A stretch of DNA of 64,000 bases from Aminivibrio sp. GTDB lineage: Bacteria > Synergistota > Synergistia > Synergistales > Aminobacteriaceae. A program made the position numbers and the translations under genes. Each line of letters opens with the position of its first letter. Position 1 is the stretch's first letter. Shown piece by piece: positions 43,399-52,064 of the stretch. Below the pieces are notes generated by a model. It did no database searches. It had not been told where the DNA came from and saw only the letters and a list, made by a program, of their open reading frames with translations. The DNA lies in contig NZ_JAESIH010000055.1 of the NCBI RefSeq assembly GCF_016756745.1, positions 1 through 64,000 of the forward strand, given 5' to 3'.

Positions 43399-45342
43399 GT
43401 GAGCCTTTTTTCATTCGGTCGGATCAAAACAAAGGTCATCTTTACCCTCGGCTTCTTTCTCGCCGTCTTTCAGCTCCTTGCCCCCATATACCTTACGGAT
43501 CTCCTGGACATCCAGTTCAGGGCGATCCATGTCGCCTTCGGCCTCTCCATCGGATTTCTCTACTTTCCCTTCCGCTCCCGGGGAGAGGATAAGCCTCCCG
43601 AAGAGGGCATTTCCCTTTTTGACATCTTCCTGATCACAGTTCTTCTCGCCGCAAATCTCAATGCGTTCTTCAAGGCCTTGGACATCTACATGGGCACCAC
43701 AGGGGCATCAACCCTGGACCTGGTACTGGGGGCAGCGCTCATGCTCCTCGTCCTTGAAGCGGCCAGGAGATCGGTTGGGCTAGCCATTCCCCTGATGGTC
43801 GTTCTCCTGCTGGGCTATATTTTTACGGGAAATTCCTTCCCCGGAATGTGGAAATTAAAGGGAATCAATCTTGAGTTCGTGATCAACTCTCTCTACTACT
43901 CTCCTCTCGGAATATACGGAAGCGTCACGGGTATGTCGGCCACGTTCATCTCCATGTTCATCATCTTCGGTTCCCTGCTTTCGGCCACCGGAGGAGGCCG
44001 AACGTTCATCGACATCGCCCTCGCCATAACGGGGAAATATACCGGAGGGCCGGCAAAGGCAGCAGTAGTCTCGAGCGCCCTTTTCGGGAGCATTTCGGGA
44101 AGTTCGGTGGCAAACGTCATGGTCACGGGAAGCTACACGATTCCGTTAATGAAGCGGCTGGGCTACAGGCCCGAGTTCGCCGCCGCCGTGGAGGCCATCG
44201 CCTCGTCGGGAGGGGGAATCACCCCGCCGATCATGAGCATCAGCGCCTTCATGATGGCCGAGTTTCTTAACATCTCCTATTTTCGCATCATCGGATACGC
44301 CCTTCTCCCCTGTCTTCTCTACTACACCGGGGTCTTCAGCGGCGTCCACTTCAGAACTGTTCGCATGGGAATCGACAAGCTTCCTCCGGAGGAAATCCCC
44401 AAATGGCGGGACATCCTCACCCTCGAGAGAATCGCCGGGCTTCTCGTCCCCACCGGAGTGCTGCTGTATCTCATCGCTATCGGCCAGCCCCTTCAGCTGG
44501 CAGGTTTTTACGCGTGCGTATCGGCTTTGACGGTCTTCCTCCTGGTAGGCATACTGAAGCATAAGATAAAGGATACGATAAATCTCATCATCTCGGCCCT
44601 CTCCGAAGGAGGACAGGACGTGGCCCGGATCGTGCCCATCCTCGTATCGGTGAGCATGCTCGTGAACCTCATAGGCATTACGGGCATTGCGCCGAAGATC
44701 AGCGGCGTCATCCTCCAGGTCGGCGGCACGAACATCTATTTCTCCCTGCTCATCGCCACGGTGGTTCCCTTTCTCCTGGGCACATCCCTGCCGGTGGTCC
44801 CCACCTACGTGCTCTCCGTATCCATCCTGGTGCCCCCCCTGCTCAAACTGGGGATCGATCCGGTGGCGGCCCACCTCTTCTTCATTTACTGGGCAATCCT
44901 CGGGGGTGTGACTCCCCCCACGTGCACCGCTGCCGTGGCGGCGGCGGGAATCGCAAAGGCCAACTGGGTCAAGACAGGATTCTTCGCCGTCAGGCTCGGA
45001 GCGGTGGCCTTCATCCTGCCCTACTTCTTCGCCCTCAACCCGGCGCTTGTCGGGAGGGCTCCGTGGATGAGCATCCTGAGCCACGGAGCAACCGGTTTTA
45101 TCGGGGCCATTTCCATTGCCTACGGCATGTTCAGCCACAAGGAATGCCTGCTGAATCCCCTCCGGTGCGCCGCCTTCATCGTCGGGGGGCTGCTTCTTCT
45201 CTTCCCGGGGACGGTTCATTCGCTCATCGGTCTTGTCGTGGTGGGAACGGCATTCGTTATCGACAGGAAGATCCTGTCACGGGAAACAGGCGCCGGGCCT
45301 GGACACAATCAGAACCACTCCGGGGAGGAGGTCTCGAAGTGA
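43399..45342 (+). CDS. TRAP transporter fused permease (4TM-12TM, TAXI type)
   Basis: 647 residues from GTG 43399 with CAGGAGG upstream. N-terminal four-helix small-subunit part (about 15-190) fused to a DctM-like part (about 190-620) with SALFGSISGSSVANVMVTGSYTIPLM, EAIASSGGGITPPIM and WAILGGVTPPTCTAAVAAAGIA. Moves the TAXI ligand into the cell. Its stop overlaps the start of the lyase gene (GTGA), coupling import to cleavage. Confidence 0.93.
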   Translation: MSLFSFGRIKTKVIFTLGFFLAVFQLLAPIYLTDLLDIQFRAIHVAFGLSIGFLYFPFRSRGEDKPPEEGISLFDIFLITVLLAANLNAFFKALDIYMGTTGASTLDLVLGAALMLLVLEAARRSVGLAIPLMVVLLLGYIFTGNSFPGMWKLKGINLEFVINSLYYSPLGIYGSVTGMSATFISMFIIFGSLLSATGGGRTFIDIALAITGKYTGGPAKAAVVSSALFGSISGSSVANVMVTGSYTIPLMKRLGYRPEFAAAVEAIASSGGGITPPIMSISAFMMAEFLNISYFRIIGYALLPCLLYYTGVFSGVHFRTVRMGIDKLPPEEIPKWRDILTLERIAGLLVPTGVLLYLIAIGQPLQLAGFYACVSALTVFLLVGILKHKIKDTINLIISALSEGGQDVARIVPILVSVSMLVNLIGITGIAPKISGVILQVGGTNIYFSLLIATVVPFLLGTSLPVVPTYVLSVSILVPPLLKLGIDPVAAHLFFIYWAILGGVTPPTCTAAVAAAGIAKANWVKTGFFAVRLGAVAFILPYFFALNPALVGRAPWMSILSHGATGFIGAISIAYGMFSHKECLLNPLRCAAFIVGGLLLLFPGTVHSLIGLVVVGTAFVIDRKILSRETGAGPGHNQNHSGEEVSK

Positions 45343-46229
45343 AGAAAACAACCATGCTCAAAAATATGATTCTCGAACGGAAGGCCCTTGTGTGTCCCGG
45401 AGCCCATGACGCCATCTCGGCGAAGCTCATCGAAAAAGCGGGCTTCAAGGCTCTCCAGGTGAGCGGCTTCGGGCTTTCGGCCACCTACCTCGGCCTGCCG
45501 GACATGGCTTTCATCGGCTTCAGCGACGTGGTCCACTTCACGAAGAATATCGTGGAGGCAGTGAAAGTGCCCGTCATGGCCGACGCCGATACGGGGTACG
45601 GCAACAGCATCAACGCCATGTACGTGACGAGGGAGTTTATCGGGGCAGGGGCGGCGGGGATGAACATCGAGGACCAGGTGTTCCCGAAGCGCTGCGGGCA
45701 CCTCGAGGGAAAGCAGATCATTCCCCTGGAGGAAATGGTGCTGAAGATCAAAGCCTGCAGGGCCGTGAAAGACGAGCTCGATCAGGATTTCGTTCTCAAC
45801 GCCCGGACCGACGCCATAGCCGTGGCGGGAATAGATGAAGCCGTACGCCGGGCGAATGCCTATGCGGAAGCCGGGGCGGACCTGATTTTTGTGGAGGCAC
45901 CCCGTTCCGTGGAGCAGATTGAACAGGCGGTACGGGAGATCAGGGCACCGGTGAGCATCAATCTCATGGACGCCGTTTCAGGAGGCAAAACGCCCCTGGT
46001 CTCCATCGACAGGCTGAGGGAAATAGGGGTGGGAAGGGTCAGCATTCCCGTGGGCCCCCTGTTCGCCGCCGTAAAGGGAATGACTGACTACCTCGACGCG
46101 ATAAGGGGCGACAGGATCGCGGAAGGAAGAACGGAGCTTGTGGCGCCGTTTTCCGATTTCAAGGACCTCGTGGGATTCGAAATGTTCAGGGAACTGGAGA
46201 AGGAGTATCTTCCCCGATTTGTGGAATAG
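45339..46229 (+). CDS. Isocitrate lyase/PEP mutase superfamily lyase (2,3-dimethylmalate / methylisocitrate lyase-like)
   Basis: 296 residues from GTG 45339; the longer frame upstream belongs to no gene. TIM barrel of the ICL/PEPM family: GAHDAISAKLIEKAGFKALQVSG, metal/substrate loop ADADTGYGN (81-89), EDQVFPKRCGH with catalytic Cys119, and NARTDA. Such enzymes split 2,3-dimethylmalate to pyruvate and propionate or methylisocitrate to pyruvate and succinate. Next to a LeuCD-type hydratase the dimethylmalate reaction is attractive, but the specificity is not proven. Confidence 0.86.
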   Translation: MKKTTMLKNMILERKALVCPGAHDAISAKLIEKAGFKALQVSGFGLSATYLGLPDMAFIGFSDVVHFTKNIVEAVKVPVMADADTGYGNSINAMYVTREFIGAGAAGMNIEDQVFPKRCGHLEGKQIIPLEEMVLKIKACRAVKDELDQDFVLNARTDAIAVAGIDEAVRRANAYAEAGADLIFVEAPRSVEQIEQAVREIRAPVSINLMDAVSGGKTPLVSIDRLREIGVGRVSIPVGPLFAAVKGMTDYLDAIRGDRIAEGRTELVAPFSDFKDLVGFEMFRELEKEYLPRFVE

Positions 46230-46297
46230 GGCTCCGGAGAATTCCCTGGGCAGCGGCAAAGCTTTTCAGATTCAGTGCAAAGGGAGGTGTAAGAATA

Positions 46298-47680
46298 ATG
46301 AAGCGCTGTGTTGCGTGGGGTATCGTGATTCTGCTTCTCGTGGGTATTTCCGGGCTCGCGCCTGCCGCGGAAGGGGACGTTCTCGTCCTTGAAGGAAGCG
46401 CTGAGGAAGTGGGCAGACGCTGGGGTGAGACGAACAAGGAATCCATCATCAAGGCCTTCAACGCGTTCCTTTCCCGGGCAGAGGGCAAGGACGAACAGCT
46501 TCGGAGCTTCGCAAAGCTTTCCATCGATCTCTCGAAAAAAATCGGCTGTTCGTACTGGATCGACGAGCTGAACGCCATCGCCGACACCGCCGGCATCGAC
46601 AGGGAACTCTACATCGCATTCACGTTCGGCAGATACAGGGACCTGGCCCTCCTGTACAAAGGCGTCGGGTGTACCACCTTCGCCGTCACCTCTCCGGCAA
46701 CGAAAAACGGACAGATCATCTTCCACAAAACCCGGGAGACGGCCTCCGACCTGCAGTCAGGGTACCTCAAGCGGATAACCGGAGTCCAGGGCACTGACAG
46801 GCAGCCCTACAAGTTCTTCGGGGAGATGGGTACCGCGGATACGGGCATCTCATTCTTCGTCAATGAAAAAGGGCTTGCCGGAGGGGCGGATGTTCCCTCC
46901 CAATGGCAGAACAGGGAGTGTTATGTCGGCCCCTACAAGGGGAACCTCCCCTTCGTCACGCCGCCGAAATACGACGGGTTCATGAACCACTATGTTCCCC
47001 GCTACATCGCCGAGCACTGCAAGGACGTGGATGAAGCCAGGGAAGCCCTTCACTCCTTCGCGGAGAAAGGATACCTGGCCAGCGGAAAGTGGGGAACCAA
47101 TTACCTGTTCGTCGACGCAAGGGGCAAAATACTGCAGATAGCGGACGACTGCTACAAAATCATCGAAGAGCAGACAAACCCGGCGCTGGAAAAGGACGGA
47201 AAGTCGTGGAAGGGAATTTACTTCACCGTCCACAGGGAGAACGACTATGGTACCCCCGAGGACGCCCTCGTCGCAAATTACGGAAAAATCACCGTGGAGC
47301 TGGTAAACTCGCCCAAGGCGGCAAAACACCCTGCCATGTGGAATTTCCCGAGGGCGCAGTCCGGCGCGACCATCGTCATCGACCCCGAGTTTCCCGAAAC
47401 GCTGACCACCATCTTCGTGACTCTTCCGGCCTACAGCTACTCCATCCCCTTCTTCATGGGGGCGAATGCGACACCGAAAGCCCTTGCCGACGGGACCGTG
47501 TACTCCGTGCAAAAGGACAGCTTCAGGTACAGCGAGTTCTACGAGGCAGGAATCAACGACCTTTGGAGGGCGTTCATCTATGACATCAGAGAGAGAGTCA
47601 GGAAGGGCGAGGACGTGACAAAGGATCTGAACGGTTTCTTCGTTCAAATGGTGGACCAGGTTCTGAAAATGAACAAATAA
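46298..47680 (+). CDS. Secreted C45-family (acyltransferase-like) Ntn hydrolase
   Basis: 460 residues. Signal peptide at 1-24 (WGIVILLLVGISGLAPAAEG). Contains GVGCTTFAV with Cys125, the position of the autoproteolytic nucleophile in acyl-CoA:6-aminopenicillanate acyltransferase (C45) proteins, plus the family pattern GRRWGETNKESI near the N-terminus. Probably an amidase releasing an acid outside the membrane. Last gene of the operon, 68 bp after the lyase, so it may liberate the compound that the TAXI system imports (inference). Confidence 0.78.
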   Translation: MKRCVAWGIVILLLVGISGLAPAAEGDVLVLEGSAEEVGRRWGETNKESIIKAFNAFLSRAEGKDEQLRSFAKLSIDLSKKIGCSYWIDELNAIADTAGIDRELYIAFTFGRYRDLALLYKGVGCTTFAVTSPATKNGQIIFHKTRETASDLQSGYLKRITGVQGTDRQPYKFFGEMGTADTGISFFVNEKGLAGGADVPSQWQNRECYVGPYKGNLPFVTPPKYDGFMNHYVPRYIAEHCKDVDEAREALHSFAEKGYLASGKWGTNYLFVDARGKILQIADDCYKIIEEQTNPALEKDGKSWKGIYFTVHRENDYGTPEDALVANYGKITVELVNSPKAAKHPAMWNFPRAQSGATIVIDPEFPETLTTIFVTLPAYSYSIPFFMGANATPKALADGTVYSVQKDSFRYSEFYEAGINDLWRAFIYDIRERVRKGEDVTKDLNGFFVQMVDQVLKMNK

Positions 47681-47693
47681 ACCGTAATGGTTC

Positions 47694-47727
47694 GGGGCGT
47701 TTCTCCCTTCAGCAGGGGGAACGCCCC
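47694..47727 (+). terminator. Hairpin closing the AtuA/PrpD operon
   Basis: GGGGCGTT pairs with AACGCCCC around an 18-nt loop, 13 bp after the last stop codon. No T-run follows, so termination efficiency is uncertain. Confidence 0.55.
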
Positions 47728-47929
47728 GGAGTCCTTCCGGTTTACAGCGAACTCGATAGCGCCCAGGCCGCCGGCGTCATAGCGGCAGGCAGGAACCCCC
47801 GGCTTTCCGGGGAGCGGGTTTCCCCGGGGCTCCCGCGGGAGTACATCTCCATGGTCCAGCCCTGTTCAACCATTTTTTCACCAGCCCTTGGGCGCCCTTC
47901 CACTGGTCCCCAAGGGCGTCCGAACCCCT

Positions 47930-47985
47930 GCCCCTTTTCATTTCCCCCCGTCCAGTCCTCCGCCTGAAAAGGCTGCGGATTCAGG
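47930..47985 (+). repeat. Probable single end of a diverged repeat (copy E)
   Basis: The block CGCCTGAAAAGGCTGCGGATTC followed by AGG copies the right end of repeats C and D (CTGCCTGAAAAACCTGCGGATTTAGG) with few changes. About 60 bp to the left, GCGCCCTTCC and CCCCAAGGGC recall the inner hairpin. No matching left end was found, so this is a partial or old copy. Confidence 0.4.
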
Positions 47986-48188
47986 GTTTAGCGCCTTTAT
48001 CGCCGGATCCCCTTCATGAGAAAAATTGTGTTTTCGTACTATATTGCATTCTTTTTATTCATATTTTATTCAGAACACCGTGCTTTTTCGTGATCGTCTG
48101 CGGAAAATTCCTTTATTTCCGCGTGTGCTTTTCGCTCCGCTAGAGTAAAATAAAATTGTCAGGGAGCTTTCGAATGGGGGGAAATGTC
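47986..48188. other. AT-rich gap upstream of an unknown gene
   Basis: About 200 bases with no gene, rich in A and T; it probably holds the promoter of the gene starting at 48189. TAAAAT occurs at 48146-48151, but no convincing -35 partner was seen. Confidence 0.35.
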
Positions 48189-48629
48189 GTGATTGAAGAA
48201 AAAATCATGAAAACCATCCTGAGCGTCATTACGGGACTTCCCGGCAATTTCCGGTCCGATGACGGGCTTCACTCGCTCACATCCATCATTGCGGAAAAAA
48301 AGGGCTTTTTTTCCAGGAGAACGCTCACTTTCACCGCACGGTTCAGAGTGAATGAGGAAACCCAGGAAGTAATTTACAACGAGACTCTCGTGGAAAAAAA
48401 GAGCGGCCTCGGAGCCGGAAACGGCGAGGGAATTTTCGGGTTCGGTTTCAGGAAGTGGAAAATAACCGCAGGGCCGAGCGGGCTTGACGGGGTGCTGGAG
48501 GAGCGGTCGGAAATGCTCGACAGAAAGTACGGTTTTACCTTCAGGTTCCAGCAGATCCGTGACGCTGTCCGCAAACTTGTTGAAGACGAGGGGTACTCCT
48601 TCAAGCACCAGGTCTGGGGAAAACTGTAG
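48189..48629 (+). CDS. Conserved-looking protein of unknown function
   Basis: 146 residues from GTG 48189, preferred over an upstream TTG because GGGGGG lies seven bases before it. No signal peptide or membrane helix. The middle is beta-rich with alternating hydrophobic residues (TLTFTARFRVNEETQEVIYN) and a glycine-rich turn (GAGNGEGIFGFGFRKW). The C-terminal half looks helical. Family not recognised. A normal ribosome site and codon use support a real gene. Confidence 0.65.
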   Translation: MIEEKIMKTILSVITGLPGNFRSDDGLHSLTSIIAEKKGFFSRRTLTFTARFRVNEETQEVIYNETLVEKKSGLGAGNGEGIFGFGFRKWKITAGPSGLDGVLEERSEMLDRKYGFTFRFQQIRDAVRKLVEDEGYSFKHQVWGKL

Positions 48630-48695
48630 AACGACGGTGAAAATCTGATATAATAAATAAACTAAATTTACTGCTCTTTTTGCAAGGAGGCACCA

Positions 48696-49430
48696 ATGCC
48701 GGGCATAGACGCAGTTGCTCCTGTGAACAGCATACAGATCGCTGCCCCCGTCGCCGGCCAACCGAGACGGGAAGGCATTCGGCGTGCCGAGCAGGAGGTC
48801 CTTCGCCAGGAAATGGCCTTGCGGAACTCCGGAGATGTGACGTCCACGGTCTACCGTTTCTCCGTGGGACCGGACGGGAAGACGTATATCACCGGTGCGA
48901 CGGTGACGGTCCGCACGACGGCGGAGGAAGAATCCGGCGGCAAAGTTCCGGCCCCCGGTGAAGGGGCCGGGCGGACAAAACGGGATAAAACCCCTCCGGA
49001 TGAAAAGGGAAAGACGAACGCCTCAGGAGAAGATGAGACGACGGCAGCGAAGCTAAAAAACATCGAGCGGGACGTCATAGCCCATGAGGCGGCCCATAGG
49101 GCCGCGGGCGGCCAGTATGCCGGGCCGGTCTCCTACAGCTACGCCACAGCACCCGACGGTACCCGGTACATTGTCGGGGGAGAAGTGTCCATCTCGGCTC
49201 CGGAGGGCAAAACACCCGAGGAGACCATCCGGATCATGGAACAGGTGAAACGGGCGGCCCTTGCCCCCGGTTCGCCTTCACCGCAGGACATCCAGGTGGC
49301 GGCGGCAGCTTCCGCGGCCCAGATGCGCGCCCGGACGGAAATGGCGAAAGGAGACGCATCCCGTGCCTACTCCGGAACAGAAAACAGTGTTTACGGCCGA
49401 CGGGACGGGGAAATTTCCCTGACGGCGTGA
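48696..49430 (+). CDS. SprA-related putative metalloprotease
   Basis: 244 residues. The N-terminal half is low-complexity and charged (PGEGAGRTKRDKTPPDEKGKT). The C-terminal half matches the SprA-related catalytic domain: ERDVIAHEAAHRAAGGQYAG with HEAAH at 130-134, YVVGG-like RYIVGGEVSISAPEG, and PSPQDIQVAAAASAAQMRAR. No signal peptide. The family is annotated as a putative metalloproteinase; activity is unproven. AAGGAGG precedes the ATG. Confidence 0.82.
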   Translation: MPGIDAVAPVNSIQIAAPVAGQPRREGIRRAEQEVLRQEMALRNSGDVTSTVYRFSVGPDGKTYITGATVTVRTTAEEESGGKVPAPGEGAGRTKRDKTPPDEKGKTNASGEDETTAAKLKNIERDVIAHEAAHRAAGGQYAGPVSYSYATAPDGTRYIVGGEVSISAPEGKTPEETIRIMEQVKRAALAPGSPSPQDIQVAAAASAAQMRARTEMAKGDASRAYSGTENSVYGRRDGEISLTA

Positions 49431-49458
49431 AAATGCCCCATTTTCCTACATGAATGAA

Positions 49459-49500
49459 AAGAGGGCGCCTTGGCAGAGCAGGGCGTCCTCTTTTTCTTTT
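49459..49500 (+). terminator. Terminator after the SprA-related gene
   Basis: AGAGGGCGCC and GGGCGTCCTCT pair (with one G-T and one bulge) and are followed by TTTTTCTTTT. Confidence 0.75.
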
Positions 49501-49930
49501 CCTCTTCCACGGTGAGGGACTTTTTCGGATTTCCAGCGCGGTTGCACACCGCTTCAACATCGAGCACGGCCCCCTGCATCCCCTGCAGGAAAGGAATAAG
49601 CCACATTCCATTGGTAGAAAACCTCCCTGGAGGATGCGGCCCTGAGAGCGAAGACTCTCCTGAGGCGCTGAAAATCCGGGAAAACAGCGGAACGTAGAAA
49701 AACGCCTACGTATATTCCATATTGAAATAGGCCTGAATTTAGGAAATAGTAAATTGCCTGTTTTTTTACTTTTAGGTTGAATTAAGCGTGCAATTATGGT
49801 AGGTTAATTTCAGCTCAATAATTTCGATCTTCTTTCAATTCGTTCTCCATTTTCTCAGAACTTCGTTTTACGTTTTTTCTTTTCAGCTTTTGCCGCGCCA
49901 TGCAGCTCGAATCAGCCGTGCTCCGGGATG
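49501..49930. other. Intergenic stretch, mostly AT-rich, no gene seen
   Basis: About 430 bases between the SprA-related gene and a tiny membrane-protein gene. The right 230 bases are markedly AT-rich. Overlapping frames lack ribosome sites and motifs. Promoter elements for the downstream small gene are expected here but none is clear. Confidence 0.5.
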
Positions 49931-49946
49931 TAAGGAGGTGAAATGG

Positions 49947-50045
49947 ATGAATACCATCACCATGGTTTGGCTTGGAATTATGGCCGTCATCGGCATCGTC
50001 ATGATCGTCATGAAAAAGAAAATGAGCGCAAAGGACGAAGACTGA
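49947..50045 (+). CDS. 32-residue single-pass membrane protein
   Basis: MNTITMVWLGIMAVIGIVMI continues as VMKKKMSAKDED. One hydrophobic helix (about 5-22) is followed by a positive then acidic tail, an Nout-Cin topology. A very strong site, AAGGAGGTGAA, precedes ATG 49947. An overlapping ATG four bases earlier opens a histidine- and arginine-rich frame that lacks any sense. A clean terminator follows at 50058-50080, so this is a self-contained transcription unit. The function is unknown; small proteins of this type often modulate membrane complexes. Confidence 0.65.
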   Translation: MNTITMVWLGIMAVIGIVMIVMKKKMSAKDED

Positions 50046-50057
50046 CACCCTTTTTTC

Positions 50058-50080
50058 CGCCCCCTCTCGGGGGCGTTTTT
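50058..50080 (+). terminator. Terminator of the small membrane-protein gene
   Basis: CGCCCCC - TCTC - GGGGGCG followed by five T. Confidence 0.9.
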
Positions 50081-50142
50081 ACCCCCCCAAAGTTAATGCA
50101 TTTTTCAAAAAACACCGATACAACATCAAAGGGGGGAGCTCC

Positions 50143-50334
50143 ATGGAAAAAATGAAGACCGCACGGGTATCTCCCGTGTCTTCCGTTAACCCGGCCCAGG
50201 CGGGGCGAGTCGTCGGAAAACCGGCGAAAGAACGGCCGAAACAGAACAAAAAGCGCTTCAGAGAGTTTCTTCACCCTTCCGGGGGCGAACGGTCGGAAGA
50301 GGGAAGGGAAGAACGGCTTGATAGATTTGCGTGA
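50143..50334 (+). CDS. Small basic protein of unknown function
   Basis: 63 residues with AAGGGGGGAG close before the ATG. Rich in Lys and Arg in the middle (GKPAKERPKQNKKRFREFLH), with an acidic and arginine-rich end; no membrane helix. Family not recognised. It ends just before a long hairpin that separates it from the convergent phosphoglucomutase gene. Confidence 0.5.
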   Translation: MEKMKTARVSPVSSVNPAQAGRVVGKPAKERPKQNKKRFREFLHPSGGERSEEGREERLDRFA

Positions 50335-50346
50335 CAGCCGGTCTTA

Positions 50347-50398
50347 CCGGGAGAATAACGGGGCCGCCCGTCATGAGCGGCCCCCGTTATTCTCCCGG
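50347..50398. terminator. Long bidirectional hairpin between convergent genes
   Basis: CCGGGAGAATAACGGGGCCGC (50347-50367) pairs with its reverse complement at 50377-50398 over 21 bp with one bulged G and a 9-nt loop. There is no T-run, yet its place exactly between convergent stops suggests mutual termination or 3'-end protection. Confidence 0.7.
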
Positions 50399-50401
50399 GC
50401 G

Positions 50402-52054
50402 TCAGACGCCTGCCCTGGCAAAGACCCCGTCCACCATTTCCCGGGCCTCTTCCTGGATTCTCCTGAGATGGTCCTCGCTGATGAAGCTCTCGGCATATAT
50501 CTTATACACGTCCTCGGTGCCGGAGGGCCGAGCGGCAAACCACCCGTTTTCGGAAGTCACCTTCAGGCCGCCGATGGGGGCCCCGTTTCCGGGTGCCGCC
50601 GTCAGCTTGGCGAGAATGGGCTCGCCCGCCAGGGTATCTCCCTCTACTGCCTCGGGAGTGAGCTTTTTGAGCAGCTTTTTCCGTTCCGGTCCGGCGGCGG
50701 CATCGATCCTCGCGTAGTAGGGAACGCCGAGCCTCGCCGTGATCCTGTCATACCGTATGCCGGGGTGCTCTCCCATGACCGCCAGGATCTCCGCTGCCAG
50801 GAGGGTGAGGATGATGCCGTCCTTGTCGGTGGACCACACCGTGCCATCCTTCCTGAGGAAGGACGCCCCGGCGCTTTCCTCGCCGGCGAATCCCATGGAG
50901 CCTTCGAGCAGCCCCTCCACGAACCACTTGAATCCCACCGGGACCTCGATGCATTTCCGCCCCACCGAGCGGGCAACCTTGTCGATAAGCGAACTGGAGA
51001 CAAGGGTCTTTCCCACGGCGGCGTCCTCCCTCCATCCGGGCCTGTGAGTGAAAAGGTATTCCACCGCCACGGCCAGGTAGCTGTTCGGGGGAAGAAGCCC
51101 CCGGTCGGGTACCACGATTCCGTGACGGTCGAAGTCCGTGTCGTTGCCGAAGGCGATGTCGTACCTGTCCTTCAGGTTGACCAGGCCTGCCATGGCATAG
51201 GGGGATGAGCAGTCCATGCGGATCTTGCCGTCCCAGTCCACGGTCATGAAGGAAAATGTTGGGTCCACCGCCGGATTGACCACTTCCAGCTTCAGGCCGT
51301 ATCTCGAAGCGATCACGTCCCAGTAGGCCACGCCGGAGCCGCCCATGGGATCGGCGCCGATGGAGACTCCCGACCGGGCGATGGCCTGGAGGTCCAGAAT
51401 GGCCCCGAGGTCGTTTACATAGGGAACCACAAAATCCGTCGCCCTGACGGAATCCGACTTCAGTGCGGAGGAAAAGGAGAGCCTTCTGACCCCTTTCCCG
51501 CCGGTCGTCAGGATTTCGTTGGCCCGTGCCTGGATCGCATCGGTTATCTCCGGGGCGGCAGGGCCTCCCGAAGGGGGGTTGTACTTGAAGCCCCCGTCCT
51601 CCGGAGGGTTGTGGGACGGGGTGATAACCACGCCGTCGGCGAGTCCGGATGTCCGGCCCCTGTTCCATTCCAGGATGGCGTGGGAAATCACGGGCGTGGG
51701 GGTGTATCCTCCTCCCTCCTGGACCACCGTTTCGACGCCGTTGGCGGCAAAAACCTCCACTGCAGTCCTGAAGGCCGGTTCGGAGAGGGCATGGGTATCT
51801 TTCCCCACGAAGAGGGGGCCAGTGATCCCCTTTCCGGCCCTGTATTCCGCTATGGCCTGGGAGATGGCAAGGATGTGCGCTTCGTTGAAGGATCCTTTCA
51901 GGGAAGATCCCCTGTGCCCCGACGTGCCGAAGGAGACGAGCAGGAGGGGATTCTCCGGGTCGGGCTGGTCGGTGTAGTAGGCCGACACCAGGCCGGGAAT
52001 GGAGACGAGCATAGTATGGGGCGGCCGATGACCCGCAAGAGAAGAAATCGTCAT
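50402..52054 (-). CDS. pgm: Phosphoglucomutase (alpha-D-glucose phosphate-specific)
   Basis: 550 residues from ATG 52054 (AGGAGG upstream), matching the 546-residue E. coli Pgm type. Interconverts glucose 1- and 6-phosphate. Phosphoserine 147 in [12 protein letters not shown], metal loop [10 protein letters not shown], sugar-binding [14 protein letters not shown] and the phosphate-binding C-terminal [17 protein letters not shown]-terminal SFGTSGHRG complete. It provides precursors for glycogen or surface sugars. Confidence 0.95.
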   Translation of the reverse strand: MTISSLAGHRPPHTMLVSIPGLVSAYYTDQPDPENPLLLVSFGTSGHRGSSLKGSFNEAHILAISQAIAEYRAGKGITGPLFVGKDTHALSEPAFRTAVEVFAANGVETVVQEGGGYTPTPVISHAILEWNRGRTSGLADGVVITPSHNPPEDGGFKYNPPSGGPAAPEITDAIQARANEILTTGGKGVRRLSFSSALKSDSVRATDFVVPYVNDLGAILDLQAIARSGVSIGADPMGGSGVAYWDVIASRYGLKLEVVNPAVDPTFSFMTVDWDGKIRMDCSSPYAMAGLVNLKDRYDIAFGNDTDFDRHGIVVPDRGLLPPNSYLAVAVEYLFTHRPGWREDAAVGKTLVSSSLIDKVARSVGRKCIEVPVGFKWFVEGLLEGSMGFAGEESAGASFLRKDGTVWSTDKDGIILTLLAAEILAVMGEHPGIRYDRITARLGVPYYARIDAAAGPERKKLLKKLTPEAVEGDTLAGEPILAKLTAAPGNGAPIGGLKVTSENGWFAARPSGTEDVYKIYAESFISEDHLRRIQEEAREMVDGVFARAGV

Positions 52055-52064
52055 GAGGGACCTC

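Noticed and set aside
44922-45338. N-terminal extension of the lyase gene
   Set aside because: The frame runs back into the TRAP permease gene. The GTG at 45339 with GGGGAGGAGG upstream gives the normal family N-terminus.
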